A stretch of 64,000 bases of DNA, from the NCBI RefSeq assembly GCF_000612805.1, contig NZ_HG964403.1, positions 967,015 through 1,031,014 on the forward strand, in the 5' to 3' direction. Position 1 is the first letter of the stretch; every line of letters starts with the position of its first letter. The stretch comes from Bacillus ndiopicus (GTDB taxonomy: Bacteria; Bacillota; Bacilli; Bacillales_A; Planococcaceae). Both the position numbers and the translations under genes were made by a program. Below are positions 37,159-45,914 of this stretch, in pieces. Below the pieces are notes generated by a model, which searched no databases, was not told where the DNA came from, and saw only the letters and a program-made list of their open reading frames with translations.

Positions 37159-38176
37159 GCTGTTCACCTTTCTTTCTCGGAACTTTTACTTCAACAATTG
37201 TACCTTCATTTGGAACGGATACAATTTTATAAAGACAGCCAATTTCAACCGCTCGCTCGGCAATATTATTTAAGCCGTATGATGTGCTTTTATCAGATTG
37301 ATTGTCGAAGCCTATACCATTATCTTGAATTCGTAAGATCGCAAAATCATCACGTGCTACAAGGAGCAATTCAACAACTGTTGCCTTGGCGTGACGCAAT
37401 GTATTGGAAAGTGCTTCCTGTGCAATACGGAAAAGATGATCTTCCTGCGCTTTTGTGAGTTCAATTTCCTCTAGTTTATATTCAATATGAAAATAAACCT
37501 TCTGTTGAAGCTCTTGAATTAAATCGTTTAACCCTTCTGCTAGTGTTTTGTTACGCAGAGCAACAGGGCGTAAATGTAAAAGAAGTGCTCGCATTTCAAG
37601 CTGTGTTTGCTGAACAATTTTTTCAACTTGCCCAAGCTGCTTCTTTGATTGCGGATTTTCCTCTTGCTCTGTTAAAGCAGAGAGCAACATTGAGGCTGCA
37701 AAGAGCTGCTGTGATACAGAATCATGCAATTCACGTGCTAAACGCTGGCGCTCCTCAATCAATCTTTCTTGTACAATTTTGTCATTTGTTTCCGCCTTTT
37801 CATTCGATAAGCGCTGTAAGGCAGCACGCTGTGATTCGATTAAAGCACCAGCCTCATTGATTGCTTTTTTCATTGAACGGGAGATACCTCGCTTCTTCAA
37901 TGGCTTAAACTCAGGGCTAGTCAGTTTATTAATCGTACGGGTTGTTGTGATTTCACGCGTTTTTGTTAAAGCAGACATCCATAAACTAATGAAAAATGAT
38001 ATCGTAAAAATGACGCTTACAATTGTAATATCAAGCGGTAATACACCAAGTTTTTCATCGATAAAGAAATGCCATTTCTCTTCTGATGGTACTCCTAAAA
38101 TATAAACGAAAAAACCAAAAGTCATTGACGATAAAAGGCTAAAAAGGATGATGATACGAAAGATAAATCCAATCAT
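37151..38176 (-). CDS. liaS: Sensor histidine kinase LiaS/VraS
   Basis: A 341-residue HPK7-type kinase with two N-terminal membrane helices (about 5-28 and 48-70) and a very short external loop, typical of intramembrane-sensing kinases. Phospho-acceptor His151 is in [13 protein letters not shown], and the ATPase domain has [11 protein letters not shown] and DNGIGF. It senses cell-envelope stress together with LiaF. It overlaps liaF by 4 bp. Confidence 0.94.
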   Translation of the reverse strand: MIGFIFRIIILFSLLSSMTFGFFVYILGVPSEEKWHFFIDEKLGVLPLDITIVSVIFTISFFISLWMSALTKTREITTTRTINKLTSPEFKPLKKRGISRSMKKAINEAGALIESQRAALQRLSNEKAETNDKIVQERLIEERQRLARELHDSVSQQLFAASMLLSALTEQEENPQSKKQLGQVEKIVQQTQLEMRALLLHLRPVALRNKTLAEGLNDLIQELQQKVYFHIEYKLEEIELTKAQEDHLFRIAQEALSNTLRHAKATVVELLLVARDDFAILRIQDNGIGFDNQSDKSTSYGLNNIAERAVEIGCLYKIVSVPNEGTIVEVKVPRKKGEQLD

Positions 38177-38850
38177 GCGCGCGACACCTCCACATCACCA
38201 ATCCACGTTGACACATTGATGACTAATAAACGCTTGTCATCAGTCTGTCCGTCTTCAAATCTTAAGCTTTCATTAATCAAGCGTTTAGGAGGCTCATTCA
38301 AGCAACATGCCTCCCCGTAAAATGTCGTATAATGCAATCGGACTGACACTTCATATGGAACGAGGATATGCACTTTTCCGATTGCCTGCTGAATAGTGAT
38401 AACGGATTTACCAGTAGGTAGTATCGTTTGTGTTGTATCAATTACGATATCGCCTACAAAACGCTTTAGTAGTACATCGTCCCATTTGTAAGGTTCTAAA
38501 GGCGAGCTTGTTGCCCCGATTAATTGGTTGCGAGAAGTAGAGGAAGTCCAACCTTGATTTGTCACTTCTACAATCTCGTTCTCTTTAGTCAATTGTTTAT
38601 ATAGTAAATAGCCAATTAAAACAATAAAGTACAATCTTAAACTCCACAAAGCAAAAAGAGCCATTATTATAAATAGAATACCAGTCCATAATAGAAATTT
38701 ACGCTGTTTTTTCATTCCAAAATAAAGAGAAATTATACCGAAAAACAATAGAAAGACGGAGCCATTTTGAAATATTGAAAGTTCAATTAACATAATGAAC
38801 AGTAATCCTAATAGAAAAAAAGTTACTTGGTCTGTTGTCAGCCGTTTCAT
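38173..38850 (-). CDS. liaF: LiaF-like negative regulator of LiaRS
   Basis: A roughly 225-residue membrane protein with four N-terminal helices (to about 100) and a cytoplasmic beta-rich DUF2154 domain (FVGDIVIDT ... [10 protein letters not shown]) typical of LiaF/VraT. It keeps the LiaS kinase quiet in the absence of stress. The frame opens at a TTG (38868), but ATG 38850 follows AAGGAG at normal distance. Confidence 0.9.
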   Translation of the reverse strand: MKRLTTDQVTFFLLGLLFIMLIELSIFQNGSVFLLFFGIISLYFGMKKQRKFLLWTGILFIIMALFALWSLRLYFIVLIGYLLYKQLTKENEIVEVTNQGWTSSTSRNQLIGATSSPLEPYKWDDVLLKRFVGDIVIDTTQTILPTGKSVITIQQAIGKVHILVPYEVSVRLHYTTFYGEACCLNEPPKRLINESLRFEDGQTDDKRLLVINVSTWIGDVEVSRA

Positions 38851-38879
38851 AGAGGGGTCTCCTTTCAAAATTTAAGGTC

Positions 38880-38952
38880 TTTTACCTTGAGTCAACCGAC
38901 GTGCTGACATCAGCTGACTCAAGATAAAAGGGAGAGGATGTGTACCCTCTCC
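38880..38952 (-). terminator. Two hairpins between liaH and liaF
   Basis: On the minus strand GGAGAGG/CCTCTCC (38931-38952) is followed by CTTTTATC, a leaky terminator just after liaH. A second, longer hairpin follows (38880-38894 with 38915-38929, TTGAGTCA/TGACTCAA), close to the liaF ribosome site. Together they could lower liaFSR expression relative to liaIH. Confidence 0.7.
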
Positions 38953-38960
38953 GATTATGG

Positions 38961-39614
38961 CTATTCTACTATAGCATGATTTTGCTGTTGTTCGTTAGTT
39001 GTAATTAATTTTTGCTCTTTTTCTAACTTTGCAAGACGCGATTCAAATGTTGTTACCTCGTATTTATTGTCAATTTTTGCTGCGATATCATCAAAGTAGT
39101 TTGAAAGTTCATCGAAATTGCTCTCATCTTGATTATGAAGCACTTTGTCCATTTGATGATGTGCACGTACGACATTTTCTTTCCCCATTAACTGTAGCTG
39201 ACGCACTTTCATATCTTTAATTTTATGTTTCATTGTTTCAAATTTACGCTCTAATTCAAAGTATTCAGCTGTGCACACATCAATGCTAGAAAGTAATCCA
39301 ACTTTACGTGTTGTGTAGGCCTCGACTTCCCCTTGTGCAAAGATGATTAAATCACTTTCACCACTTATTGTTGCAAGATTTAACTGCTGCTCACGCTTTG
39401 CTAGCATTGTTTCTGTTTCTTTTAATTGTGCTTCAAGTTCTTTTTTCAGTTGACCTTGACGTGCTAATAGTTTTCCTGTTTGTTCAGTTTGTTGCTCTGC
39501 TTGACGAATGTATTGATTTAAAAGAGCGATTGGATTTTTGCGCTCCTTTTTATCAAAGAAATCGTGTAAATCTGCCTGTAATTGATATTTAAAACGTGTG
39601 AATAAATTTGCCAT
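38961..39614 (-). CDS. liaH: PspA/IM30 family protein LiaH
   Basis: A 217-residue phage-shock protein A homologue, almost entirely helical: an N-terminal amphipathic helix (ANLFTRFKYQLQADLHDF) that contacts membrane lipid and a long coiled coil. It assembles into rings that protect a stressed membrane. A GGAGCG site precedes the ATG. It follows liaI by 20 bp, as in the B. subtilis liaIH pair. Confidence 0.93.
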   Translation of the reverse strand: MANLFTRFKYQLQADLHDFFDKKERKNPIALLNQYIRQAEQQTEQTGKLLARQGQLKKELEAQLKETETMLAKREQQLNLATISGESDLIIFAQGEVEAYTTRKVGLLSSIDVCTAEYFELERKFETMKHKIKDMKVRQLQLMGKENVVRAHHQMDKVLHNQDESNFDELSNYFDDIAAKIDNKYEVTTFESRLAKLEKEQKLITTNEQQQNHAIVE

Positions 39615-39634
39615 TGTAAATCCGCTCCTTTTTA

Positions 39635-39976
39635 TTATTTAGATAATTTTGACCATTCTCTTTCAAAGTTGTTGAATGGATCTTCATCTGTTTCAATAAT
39701 GTTTGACTCTTGTTTCCAATTTTTTGCGATGTAGTAAAGTACAAAAATTGCGATTAAACCAATCAATGCTGGGATGTTTGATGCAGCGCTAAGGAAACCT
39801 GCTAATGCAACCGTTGCACTCATAATTTTGCCAAATACAGATGTACATTTTGTGTAGTAGTGTAAACCTGCTGCCACAAGTAATCCTGAGAATAGTAAGC
39901 CGATCATCGGCCCTAGTAATGCTAAAGCAATTAGAAACGCGATAGAGCCTCCGATAAAGTAAAGAAATTTTTTCAT
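39635..39976 (-). CDS. liaI: LiaI-like small membrane protein
   Basis: A 113-residue protein with three hydrophobic segments (about 5-40 and 60-85) and a charged C-terminus. In B. subtilis LiaI anchors LiaH at the membrane under stress. It has an almost ideal AAAAGGAGGT site and is the first gene of liaI-liaH-liaF-liaS-liaR; liaG is missing. Sequence similarity within LiaI is low, so this call leans on position. Confidence 0.78.
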   Translation of the reverse strand: MKKFLYFIGGSIAFLIALALLGPMIGLLFSGLLVAAGLHYYTKCTSVFGKIMSATVALAGFLSAASNIPALIGLIAIFVLYYIAKNWKQESNIIETDEDPFNNFEREWSKLSK

Positions 39977-40100
39977 TTTGTTGACCTCCTTTTGTTGATA
40001 CCTTTATGTTAAAGGATGTTCCGTTTTTGCATAACGACCTGTAAATGTATCTTTTTCTAGGTCTCGAGGCTGAGGGAGAATGAGACTTATAAATAAACAA

Positions 40101-40129
40101 TAGAAAGCACAAATAAAGTAGTGTATAAT
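40101..40129 (+). promoter_or_regulatory. Candidate yneF promoter
   Basis: TAGAAA (40101-40106), 17 bp, TATAAT (40124-40129), about 55 bases before the yneF start. Confidence 0.55.
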
Positions 40130-40182
40130 GCTTTGTGGAGAGTTTTCTCATGAGATAGGTAATGGAGGAGGTTGGTTTAACG

Positions 40183-40401
40183 ATGACATGGGCATGGATT
40201 CTTGGAATTATTGTTGCTTTAATTGCTGGGGTTGCATTAGGCTTCTTCCTTGCGCGTCAATATATGATGAAGTACTTGAAAGAAAATCCACCGATAAATG
40301 AACAAATGATTCGTGTTATGATGGCTCAAATGGGACGTACCCCGTCTGAAAAGCAAGTTCGCCAAATGATGGCACAAATGAACAAAGTTCAAGGTAAATA
40401 A
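40183..40401 (+). CDS. yneF: UPF0154 family membrane protein YneF
   Basis: A 72-residue protein, the usual family length. One N-terminal helix ([20 protein letters not shown]) is followed by the conserved [18 protein letters not shown] segment and a basic, methionine-rich tail. The frame opens at ATG 40162, which lies on the GGAGGAGG ribosome site; ATG 40183 matches the known N-terminus. Function unknown. In B. subtilis it follows tkt; here the lia operon separates them. Confidence 0.93.
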   Translation: MTWAWILGIIVALIAGVALGFFLARQYMMKYLKENPPINEQMIRVMMAQMGRTPSEKQVRQMMAQMNKVQGK

Positions 40402-40402
40402 T

Positions 40403-40912
40403 ATGAAGAGAGATGTCTGGGTGGAATTTCAGGCATCTTTTTTTATGGATAAAATTGAAGAAATAAGTAGTGGATTGGAGTTTTATGTAAGGAGCCTTCT
40501 TTTACAATACAAGCCACGACTAACCTCTGAAGAGCTTCATCATCTTCTCGATAAATTAATTCAAATGCAATTTATAGCCAAACCACAATTTAATATTGAT
40601 AAATCAAAGGTACGACAAGGTGTGCTTTGCCAGCAATGTGATTTTCAAGTACAAATGAAATTTTATCACGGACAATTTATATGCCCACGCTGTTCTATGA
40701 AAGATGATGGTAAACTGCTGCGGCAAGCATTGAATGATTATTGTTTGTTGATAGATGAATGGATTACGAATGATAAATTTAGAGAATTTGTCGGGATAGC
40801 TTCGTTATACGCTGCAAGACGTTTGTTGAAAAAACTAAACCTTCCTTTTGAAGGTGAGAATAGGGGAAGAAAATATTTTATTGATATAAAAAGGGATGCA
40901 GATAACTTATGA
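40403..40912 (+). CDS. Zinc-ribbon protein resembling the C-terminus of NERD proteins
   Basis: A 169-residue protein. It has a zinc ribbon, LCQQCDFQVQ ... FICPRCSM (about residues 73-97), then helices ending in a segment (KFREFVGIASLYAARRLLKKLNLPFEGENRGRKY region) resembling the C-terminal part of NERD (nuclease-related) proteins. The NERD domain itself is absent, so this may be a truncated or stand-alone remnant. The start has only a weak AAGG site and may be coupled to yneF, which ends one base before. Its last codons are made from the first unit of a minisatellite. Confidence 0.6.
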   Translation: MKRDVWVEFQASFFMDKIEEISSGLEFYVRSLLLQYKPRLTSEELHHLLDKLIQMQFIAKPQFNIDKSKVRQGVLCQQCDFQVQMKFYHGQFICPRCSMKDDGKLLRQALNDYCLLIDEWITNDKFREFVGIASLYAARRLLKKLNLPFEGENRGRKYFIDIKRDADNL

Positions 40913-41150
40913 GAAAACCCAAATAACTTAAGAGAACCGCAGATAAGTCATAAGAAAGCGCAGATAACTTGGAAAAACCGCAGATAAGTCATAAGAAAGC
41001 GCAGATAACTCGGAAAAATCGCAGATAAGTCATAAGAAAGCACAGATAACTTGGAAAAACCGCAGATAAGTCATAAGAAAGCGCAGATAACTCGGAAAAA
41101 CCGCAGATAAGTCATAAGAAACCGCAAATAACACGAGAAATTCACATATA
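40897..41150 (+). repeat. GCAGATAA minisatellite array 2
   Basis: Thirteen cores start at 40899, 40920, 40940, 40961, 40981, 41002, 41022, 41043, 41063, 41084, 41104, 41125 and 41145. Steps alternate 21, 20, 21, 20 without exception, a 41 bp dimer unit. Half-units are GCAGATAAGTCATAAGAAAG and GCAGATAACTCGGAAAAAC. The outer units are degenerate and the inner ones nearly identical. It begins inside the 3' end of the preceding gene and ends about 70 bp before the thiolase start. Confidence 0.93.
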
Positions 41151-41218
41151 AATTCCAATTGTAATTTGGTAAAATAGTAAATGTACAAAAGGTGTTATGA
41201 ATTTAAGGGGGAAATGAC

Positions 41219-42400
41219 ATGATAAATGAAGTAGTGGTTGTGAGTGCGGTACGAACGGCGATTGGGGCTTTTCAGGGGACACTTAAGGACATACAAGCAC
41301 AGCAACTAGGTAGTATTGTAATAAAGGAAGCAATAGAACGAGCGAATATTGAGCCACAATTAGTGGATGAGGTTATAATGGGGAATGTGCTTGCAGCGGG
41401 GTTAGGGCAAAATCCAGCGCGTCAAGCTGCGTTAAAGGCAGGGATTCCTTACACAGTGCCAGCGATGACGATTAATAAAGTGTGTGGCTCGGGGTTGAAG
41501 GCTGTACATTTAGCCGCACAGGCAATCGCACTGGGGGATGCGGAAATTGTTGTTGCAGGTGGCTTTGAAAATATGAGTCAAGCACCATATGTTTTGAAAA
41601 ATGCGCGCGAAGGCTTCCGCATGGGTGACCAAAAGGTTGTTGATACGATGATTCATGATGGGCTATGGTGTGCACAAAATGATTATCATATGGGAATAAC
41701 AGCGGAAAATTTATGCGATAAATATGAAATTACGCGTGAGGAGCAGGATGCTTTCGCGGCTCGTTCACAAACAAGAGCAGCACAGGCAATGGGTGATGGG
41801 AAATTCGTTGATGAAATTGTACCTGTGGAAATTCCACAGCGCAAAGGGGAACCGATTATTTTCGCACATGATGAATATGTTAAGGCTAACACCACAGCGG
41901 AAAAGCTTGCTGCGCTTCGCCCAGCATTTAAGAAAGATGGCTCAGTGACGGCAGGTAATGCTTCGGGAATTAATGATGGTGCAGCGGCACTCGTATTAAT
42001 GACTAAGAAACGCGCACTTGAATTAGGATTAACACCGATGGCAACGATTATCGCCAATGCAAGTGTAGGTGTTGACCCGCAAATAATGGGGGCAGGTCCA
42101 ATTAAAGCGGTGCAAAAAGCACTAGCAAAAGCAAATAAATCATTGCAGGACATCGATTTAATTGAAGCGAATGAAGCTTTTGCGGCACAGGCAATAGCAG
42201 TAGACCGCGAGCTGCAATTCGATCATGATAAGCTCAATGTTAACGGCGGTGCGATTGCATTAGGGCATCCAATTGGGGCTAGCGGAGCACGTATTTTAGT
42301 AACATTATTGTATGAAATGCAGAAACGAGATGCAACACTTGGTCTTGCTACATTATGTATCGGTGGCGGACAAGGTGTTGCGACGATAGTACAACGGTAG
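41219..42400 (+). CDS. Acetyl-CoA acetyltransferase (thiolase)
   Basis: A 393-residue thiolase that condenses or splits acetoacetyl-CoA. The acyl-carrying Cys89 is in [12 protein letters not shown], His of the active site in [12 protein letters not shown], and the proton-exchanging Cys in TLCIGGGQG. Length and motifs suit the biosynthetic group. The start follows GGGGGAAA. It is followed without a gap by the yqkE-like gene. Confidence 0.95.
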   Translation: MINEVVVVSAVRTAIGAFQGTLKDIQAQQLGSIVIKEAIERANIEPQLVDEVIMGNVLAAGLGQNPARQAALKAGIPYTVPAMTINKVCGSGLKAVHLAAQAIALGDAEIVVAGGFENMSQAPYVLKNAREGFRMGDQKVVDTMIHDGLWCAQNDYHMGITAENLCDKYEITREEQDAFAARSQTRAAQAMGDGKFVDEIVPVEIPQRKGEPIIFAHDEYVKANTTAEKLAALRPAFKKDGSVTAGNASGINDGAAALVLMTKKRALELGLTPMATIIANASVGVDPQIMGAGPIKAVQKALAKANKSLQDIDLIEANEAFAAQAIAVDRELQFDHDKLNVNGGAIALGHPIGASGARILVTLLYEMQKRDATLGLATLCIGGGQGVATIVQR

Positions 42401-42409
42401 GTGAATAAA

Positions 42410-42667
42410 ATGGCAAAAAAGAAAATAGGTCAAAAACAAGCAGCACAACCAAAGCTTGAGCAAGAAAAAGCACCAACATTGCAGGACCAACTAGGTGGCG
42501 ATGTGCTAGCAAAGTTAAAGGCAACAAAGCAGGCGCTAGTAGATAAAGAGCAGGCAGCCGAGGAAGAGCGTCAAGCAAGGCTTGTTTTTGAGCGTAAGCA
42601 ACGTGAGAAAAACATGAGCTTTGAGGAGCTGCTAGACCAATACGGTGATAAAGGCTCGAAATATTAA
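42410..42667 (+). CDS. YqkE family small protein (DUF3886)
   Basis: An 85-residue, highly charged helical protein (MAKKKIGQKQ, then ...QAAEEERQARLVFERKQREK and NMSFEELLDQYG), matching the YqkE family of unknown function. GTG 42401 is in frame, but ATG 42410 has AGGTGA at good distance. YqkE lies next to yqkF and nudF in B. subtilis, as here. Confidence 0.85.
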   Translation: MAKKKIGQKQAAQPKLEQEKAPTLQDQLGGDVLAKLKATKQALVDKEQAAEEERQARLVFERKQREKNMSFEELLDQYGDKGSKY

Positions 42668-42684
42668 AGGCTGTTAAAACCAGC

Positions 42685-42718
42685 AAAAAGGACGTGTCAC
42701 AGCAGACACGTCCTTTTT
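42685..42718. terminator. Bidirectional terminator
   Basis: AAAAAGGACGTGTC (42685-42698) pairs perfectly with GACACGTCCTTTTT (42705-42718), serving yqkE and the convergent VanZ-like gene. Confidence 0.93.
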
Positions 42719-43196
42719 ATCTTGGTAATTTACGGCGTTTCAAGCGTAAAATAATGGCCATTATAATAATAAAAAACAATGCACCAGAGCTATCGAGTAA
42801 AACATCTGAGAAGACGCCAGTGCGTCCAGGTGAAAATGCTTGTCTTATTTCATCAAGTGAGGCGATCAAAAATACCGTCGCCAATGCAAGAATAGCAGGA
42901 AAGCGCCATGTTAGCTTACGGTAAAGTAGGTAAAAAAGAACGCCGACAATGCCAAAGCCAATAAAATGGGTAGCCTTTCGAATTAAAAATTCTACAAAAT
43001 AAAAATAACCTCTTGATTCTACGGAATTAATTCTTCCCCAATAAGGTATTTTAAGTAAGCTTAATGTTTCTTCAAAGGGCTTATTTGCTAATAAAACGCG
43101 AAGCTCTGGAACAATTGTTTGTGACTGGTAGCTCATACTTGATGAAAATGCAATGATAGATAGTGCGGCGACTATAAGGAAAATATATTTTTTCAT
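42717..43196 (-). CDS. VanZ family membrane protein
   Basis: A 159-residue protein with four predicted membrane helices. The VanZ signature FLIRKATHFIGFGIVG and the SLDEIRQAFSPGRTGVFSDVLLDSSG loop (given as landmark) are clear. VanZ domains are linked to glycopeptide tolerance or envelope functions, with no defined reaction. It overlaps the aldo/keto reductase gene by 4 bp, an unusual pairing not found at this place in B. subtilis. Confidence 0.88.
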   Translation of the reverse strand: MKKYIFLIVAALSIIAFSSSMSYQSQTIVPELRVLLANKPFEETLSLLKIPYWGRINSVESRGYFYFVEFLIRKATHFIGFGIVGVLFYLLYRKLTWRFPAILALATVFLIASLDEIRQAFSPGRTGVFSDVLLDSSGALFFIIIMAIILRLKRRKLPR

Positions 43197-44083
43197 CGGT
43201 GTTCTGTGTAAATATCCTTCTTTATTTGTTCTCCTATAGCATCAATTAGAGGTAAATCTTCTATTGCATAGTATGCATTAATATTTTCTAGCAATTGCTG
43301 CTTTGTGCTTGCGCCAATAACGGTTGAAGCGATGGTTGGATGCTGTAAGTTGAAAGCTAATGCTAAGCTATGTAATGAGCCGTATTGTTCTTCCAGTTTT
43401 GCTAACAATGTTTGCAGTTCTTCCTGTGAATAATTCATATAAGGCTGCAAGCGAGAGCGCCATTCTTTTGTTAATAAGCCTTTAGCGATAGAGCCTCGTG
43501 TGACAACAGAGACGCCGTTTGCTGTAAGCTCTGAAAACCATTCTTCTGCACGCCGATCGAGCATGCTGTATTGCATCATATTGCTAATTGCCTGTCCTTT
43601 TTTGGTAAAGGGTACAAAAACATTTGGTCGAATTGAAGAAATCCCATAGGCACGGATTAAGCCATCTTTCTTTAATTCTTCAAATGTATCAATTACTGCG
43701 TCTAAATTGTCTTCTATCGTTCCACCATGTAGCTGATAGATATCAATATAGTCTGTTTGGAGACGCTGTAAGCTATCTTTTACGGCTTTTTTTATATAGC
43801 TTGGTGAAGCATCCCATGACCAGCCTTCTTGCCCAACTTCAAAACGATTACCTACTTTTGTAGCGACAATAAGTTTATTACGATATGGCTTTAAAATTTC
43901 ACCAACTATGCGTTCATTTTCACCTCGCATATATAAATCTGCTGTATCAAAATAGTTGATTCCGGCATCAAGCGCGGCTTCTATAATAGATTGGGCTTCA
44001 CTTACATTCGCAGGCAATGACATGCAGCCAAGACTAAGCTCAGAAATTTCAATATTGCTCTTTCCAACAGTTCTTTTTTTCAT
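43193..44083 (-). CDS. Aldo/keto reductase (YqkF-like)
   Basis: A 296-residue NADPH-dependent reductase of the TIM-barrel AKR superfamily. The catalytic tetrad can be traced: Asp in FDTADLYMRGEN, Tyr in the same loop, Lys in VATKVG, His in IYQLHGG. The C-terminal cofactor loop is VIGASTKQQL. ATG 44083 is chosen over the GTG three codons upstream because of its spacing to AAAGG. It corresponds to yqkF by position next to yqkE and nudF. Confidence 0.88.
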   Translation of the reverse strand: MKKRTVGKSNIEISELSLGCMSLPANVSEAQSIIEAALDAGINYFDTADLYMRGENERIVGEILKPYRNKLIVATKVGNRFEVGQEGWSWDASPSYIKKAVKDSLQRLQTDYIDIYQLHGGTIEDNLDAVIDTFEELKKDGLIRAYGISSIRPNVFVPFTKKGQAISNMMQYSMLDRRAEEWFSELTANGVSVVTRGSIAKGLLTKEWRSRLQPYMNYSQEELQTLLAKLEEQYGSLHSLALAFNLQHPTIASTVIGASTKQQLLENINAYYAIEDLPLIDAIGEQIKKDIYTEHR

Positions 44084-44152
44084 GAAATACACACCTTTCT
44101 CTGTATAATGTTACAATGGATTCATCTAATACGACAAGTGAGGCGAATAGTT

Positions 44153-44692
44153 TTGAATAAATTTGAGGAAAAAACAGTTACATCGCAGCCTATTTTTAAA
44201 GGACGGGTGATTTCGCTGAAAGTAGATGATGTATTGCTACCAAATGGTGAGATAGCGAAGAGAGAAGTGGTAAATCATCCTGGTGCAGTAGCAATAATTG
44301 CATTGACGGATGAAGGCAAATTATTAGTCGTTGAGCAATATCGTAAGGCATTAGAACGCTCAATTGTAGAAATTCCTGCTGGTAAACTAGAGCCGGGAGA
44401 AAAACCAGAAGTAACAGCGCGTAGAGAGCTTGAGGAAGAGACAGGCTATGCGTGTGAGGAGCTTACATATTTACAAACATTTGCGACTTCGCCAGGCTTT
44501 GCGGATGAGGTGATTCATTTATTCGTTGCACGTAAGCTCATTCCATTAAAGGAAAAGGCTCCTCTTGATGAAGATGAATTTGTTGAATTAATGGAAGTGA
44601 CATTAGAAGAAGCAGAAGCTATGATGGCAAGTGGTGCAATTTATGATGCGAAAACAGCATATGCTGTGATGTGGTTGAAAAATCAAAAATAA
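44153..44692 (+). CDS. nudF: ADP-ribose pyrophosphatase NudF
   Basis: A 179-residue Nudix hydrolase that splits ADP-ribose. The Nudix box is complete (GKLEPGE ... RRELEEETGY, pattern Gx5Ex7REUxEExGU), followed by TSPGFADE, the proline-containing ADP-ribose signature. The frame begins at ATG 44108, but that ATG is part of a TATAAT box (44104-44109). TTG 44153, 9 nt from GTGAGG, gives MNKFEEKT and aligns with the Bacillus protein. Confidence 0.93.
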   Translation: MNKFEEKTVTSQPIFKGRVISLKVDDVLLPNGEIAKREVVNHPGAVAIIALTDEGKLLVVEQYRKALERSIVEIPAGKLEPGEKPEVTARRELEEETGYACEELTYLQTFATSPGFADEVIHLFVARKLIPLKEKAPLDEDEFVELMEVTLEEAEAMMASGAIYDAKTAYAVMWLKNQK

Positions 44693-44768
44693 TGCATAGA
44701 AAAACGATTTAAAATATCCGCATATCAGCCTTGGACTAGCATAAGTTGGTTGTAAAGGAGGCTTAAAT

Positions 44769-45281
44769 TTGCGGACAAGCATTATAATACAATTAACGAG
44801 TATGATTGTCGTTGGCTTTCTAAGTGGTGTTGCCTGCTTTTATATATTTAGCTTGGAACAGGCAATTGCACTTATTCAATTGATGGACGGGCGTCTATTG
44901 CAACAAGAGGCACCTAGCGTAATGCAAACCATTTTACCAGTAGTTTTTGCAATAGCAATTGTGCTATTATTTGCAACACATCCTTTTTGTGCGTTTGTTG
45001 CTAAATGGTTAATTGCGCTACGAGTGACATTTTTAGGGTTTAGCTCAATGTATTTGTTAACACAGCAAAAATCTTTACTTGCATATGGTATATGGTGGTT
45101 TCCTTTTCAATTTATTTATTGTATCTTACTATTGATGATTTGTTTAGGTATATCAACGAAAAGACCGATGCGATTCGCCAAAAAAGGTACTGCGACATAT
45201 AGACGAATGTTAGCAATTATACTATTATTTTGCATACTTGCATTATTTGAAATGCTTGTTATATCGTATGTGTTTGAATAG
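44769..45281 (+). CDS. Membrane protein at the spoIIM position (possible divergent SpoIIM)
   Basis: A 170-residue protein with four to five hydrophobic segments. In Bacillus the gene between nudF and fur is spoIIM, and the general order of helices (an early helix, a central helix pair around LRVTFLGFSSMYLL, and a last helix ILLFCILALFEMLVISYV) resembles SpoIIM. However, it is about 40 residues shorter and the residue match is weak. SpoIIM works with SpoIID and SpoIIP in engulfment. The start is TTG behind AAAGGAGG. I regard the SpoIIM link as likely from position, not proven. Confidence 0.55.
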   Translation: MRTSIIIQLTSMIVVGFLSGVACFYIFSLEQAIALIQLMDGRLLQQEAPSVMQTILPVVFAIAIVLLFATHPFCAFVAKWLIALRVTFLGFSSMYLLTQQKSLLAYGIWWFPFQFIYCILLLMICLGISTKRPMRFAKKGTATYRRMLAIILLFCILALFEMLVISYVFE

Positions 45282-45327
45282 ATTCATAATAAGAGCAAAT
45301 GAATTAACTAGATAAAGCATCATTAGC

Positions 45328-45357
45328 TTGTCAGTCGTTTTGCTCATTTGGTATAAT
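45328..45357 (+). promoter_or_regulatory. fur promoter
   Basis: TTGTCA (45328-45333), 18 bp, TATAAT (45352-45357), 24 bases before the fur ATG. Confidence 0.7.
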
Positions 45358-45381
45358 AAGAGGAGTTTAGGAGGGCGTCAC

Positions 45382-45837
45382 ATGGAGAGCCGTATTGATC
45401 GTATTAAAAAACAACTGCATAGTGCTAGCTATAAGTTGACGCCACAGCGTGAAGCGACAGTGGCCGTTCTGCTTGAACATGAAGAAGATCATTTAAGCGC
45501 AGAAGATGTTTTTTTGCTAGTAAAGGAAAAAGCTCCTGAAATAGGCTTAGCGACTGTATACCGCACGTTAGAATTATTAACTGAGCTGAAAATTGTTGAT
45601 AAAATCAATTTCGGTGATGGTGTGTCTCGTTATGACCTCAGACAAGAGGGAGCTGCTCATTTTCACCATCATTTGGTTTGTATTGAATGTGGTGCAGTTG
45701 ATGAAATTCAAGAAGACTTATTAGAAGATGTAGAAGCAGTAGTAGAAAAGCGCTGGAATTTTATCATTAAAGACCATCGACTAACATTCCATGGTATTTG
45801 TTGGAGATGTCAGGGCAATGAAGATTCAAGTGAGTGA
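45382..45837 (+). CDS. fur: Ferric uptake regulator Fur
   Basis: A 151-residue iron-responsive repressor. The winged helix contains SAEDVFLLVKEKAPEIGLATVYRTL; the metal sites are HFHHHLVCIECG and the final CWRC, giving the two CxxC pairs of structural zinc. The N-terminus MESRIDRIKKQL is nearly the same as in B. subtilis Fur, so ATG 45382 (AGGAGGGCG upstream) is the start even though the frame is open to 45328. Order fur-xerD is conserved. Confidence 0.96.
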   Translation: MESRIDRIKKQLHSASYKLTPQREATVAVLLEHEEDHLSAEDVFLLVKEKAPEIGLATVYRTLELLTELKIVDKINFGDGVSRYDLRQEGAAHFHHHLVCIECGAVDEIQEDLLEDVEAVVEKRWNFIIKDHRLTFHGICWRCQGNEDSSE

Positions 45838-45842
45838 GGGGG

Positions 45843-45877
45843 GGCGTGTCTAAAAGCGATTTTAAGACACGCCTTTT
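45843..45877 (+). terminator. fur terminator
   Basis: GGCGTGTCT (45843-45851) pairs with AGACACGCC (45865-45873), followed by TTTT. Confidence 0.88.
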
Positions 45878-45914
45878 GCGACCATTATGGGAGCAATATT
45901 GATATAGTAGTAAG

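Noticed and set aside
42717..43196. Vancomycin resistance cluster
   Set aside because: VanZ and, far away, a VanW-like protein occur alone; no vanH, vanA or vanX type genes are present.
44108..44152. Upstream ATG start for nudF
   Set aside because: The ATG is part of a TATAAT box and has no ribosome site; TTG 44153 matches the family N-terminus.
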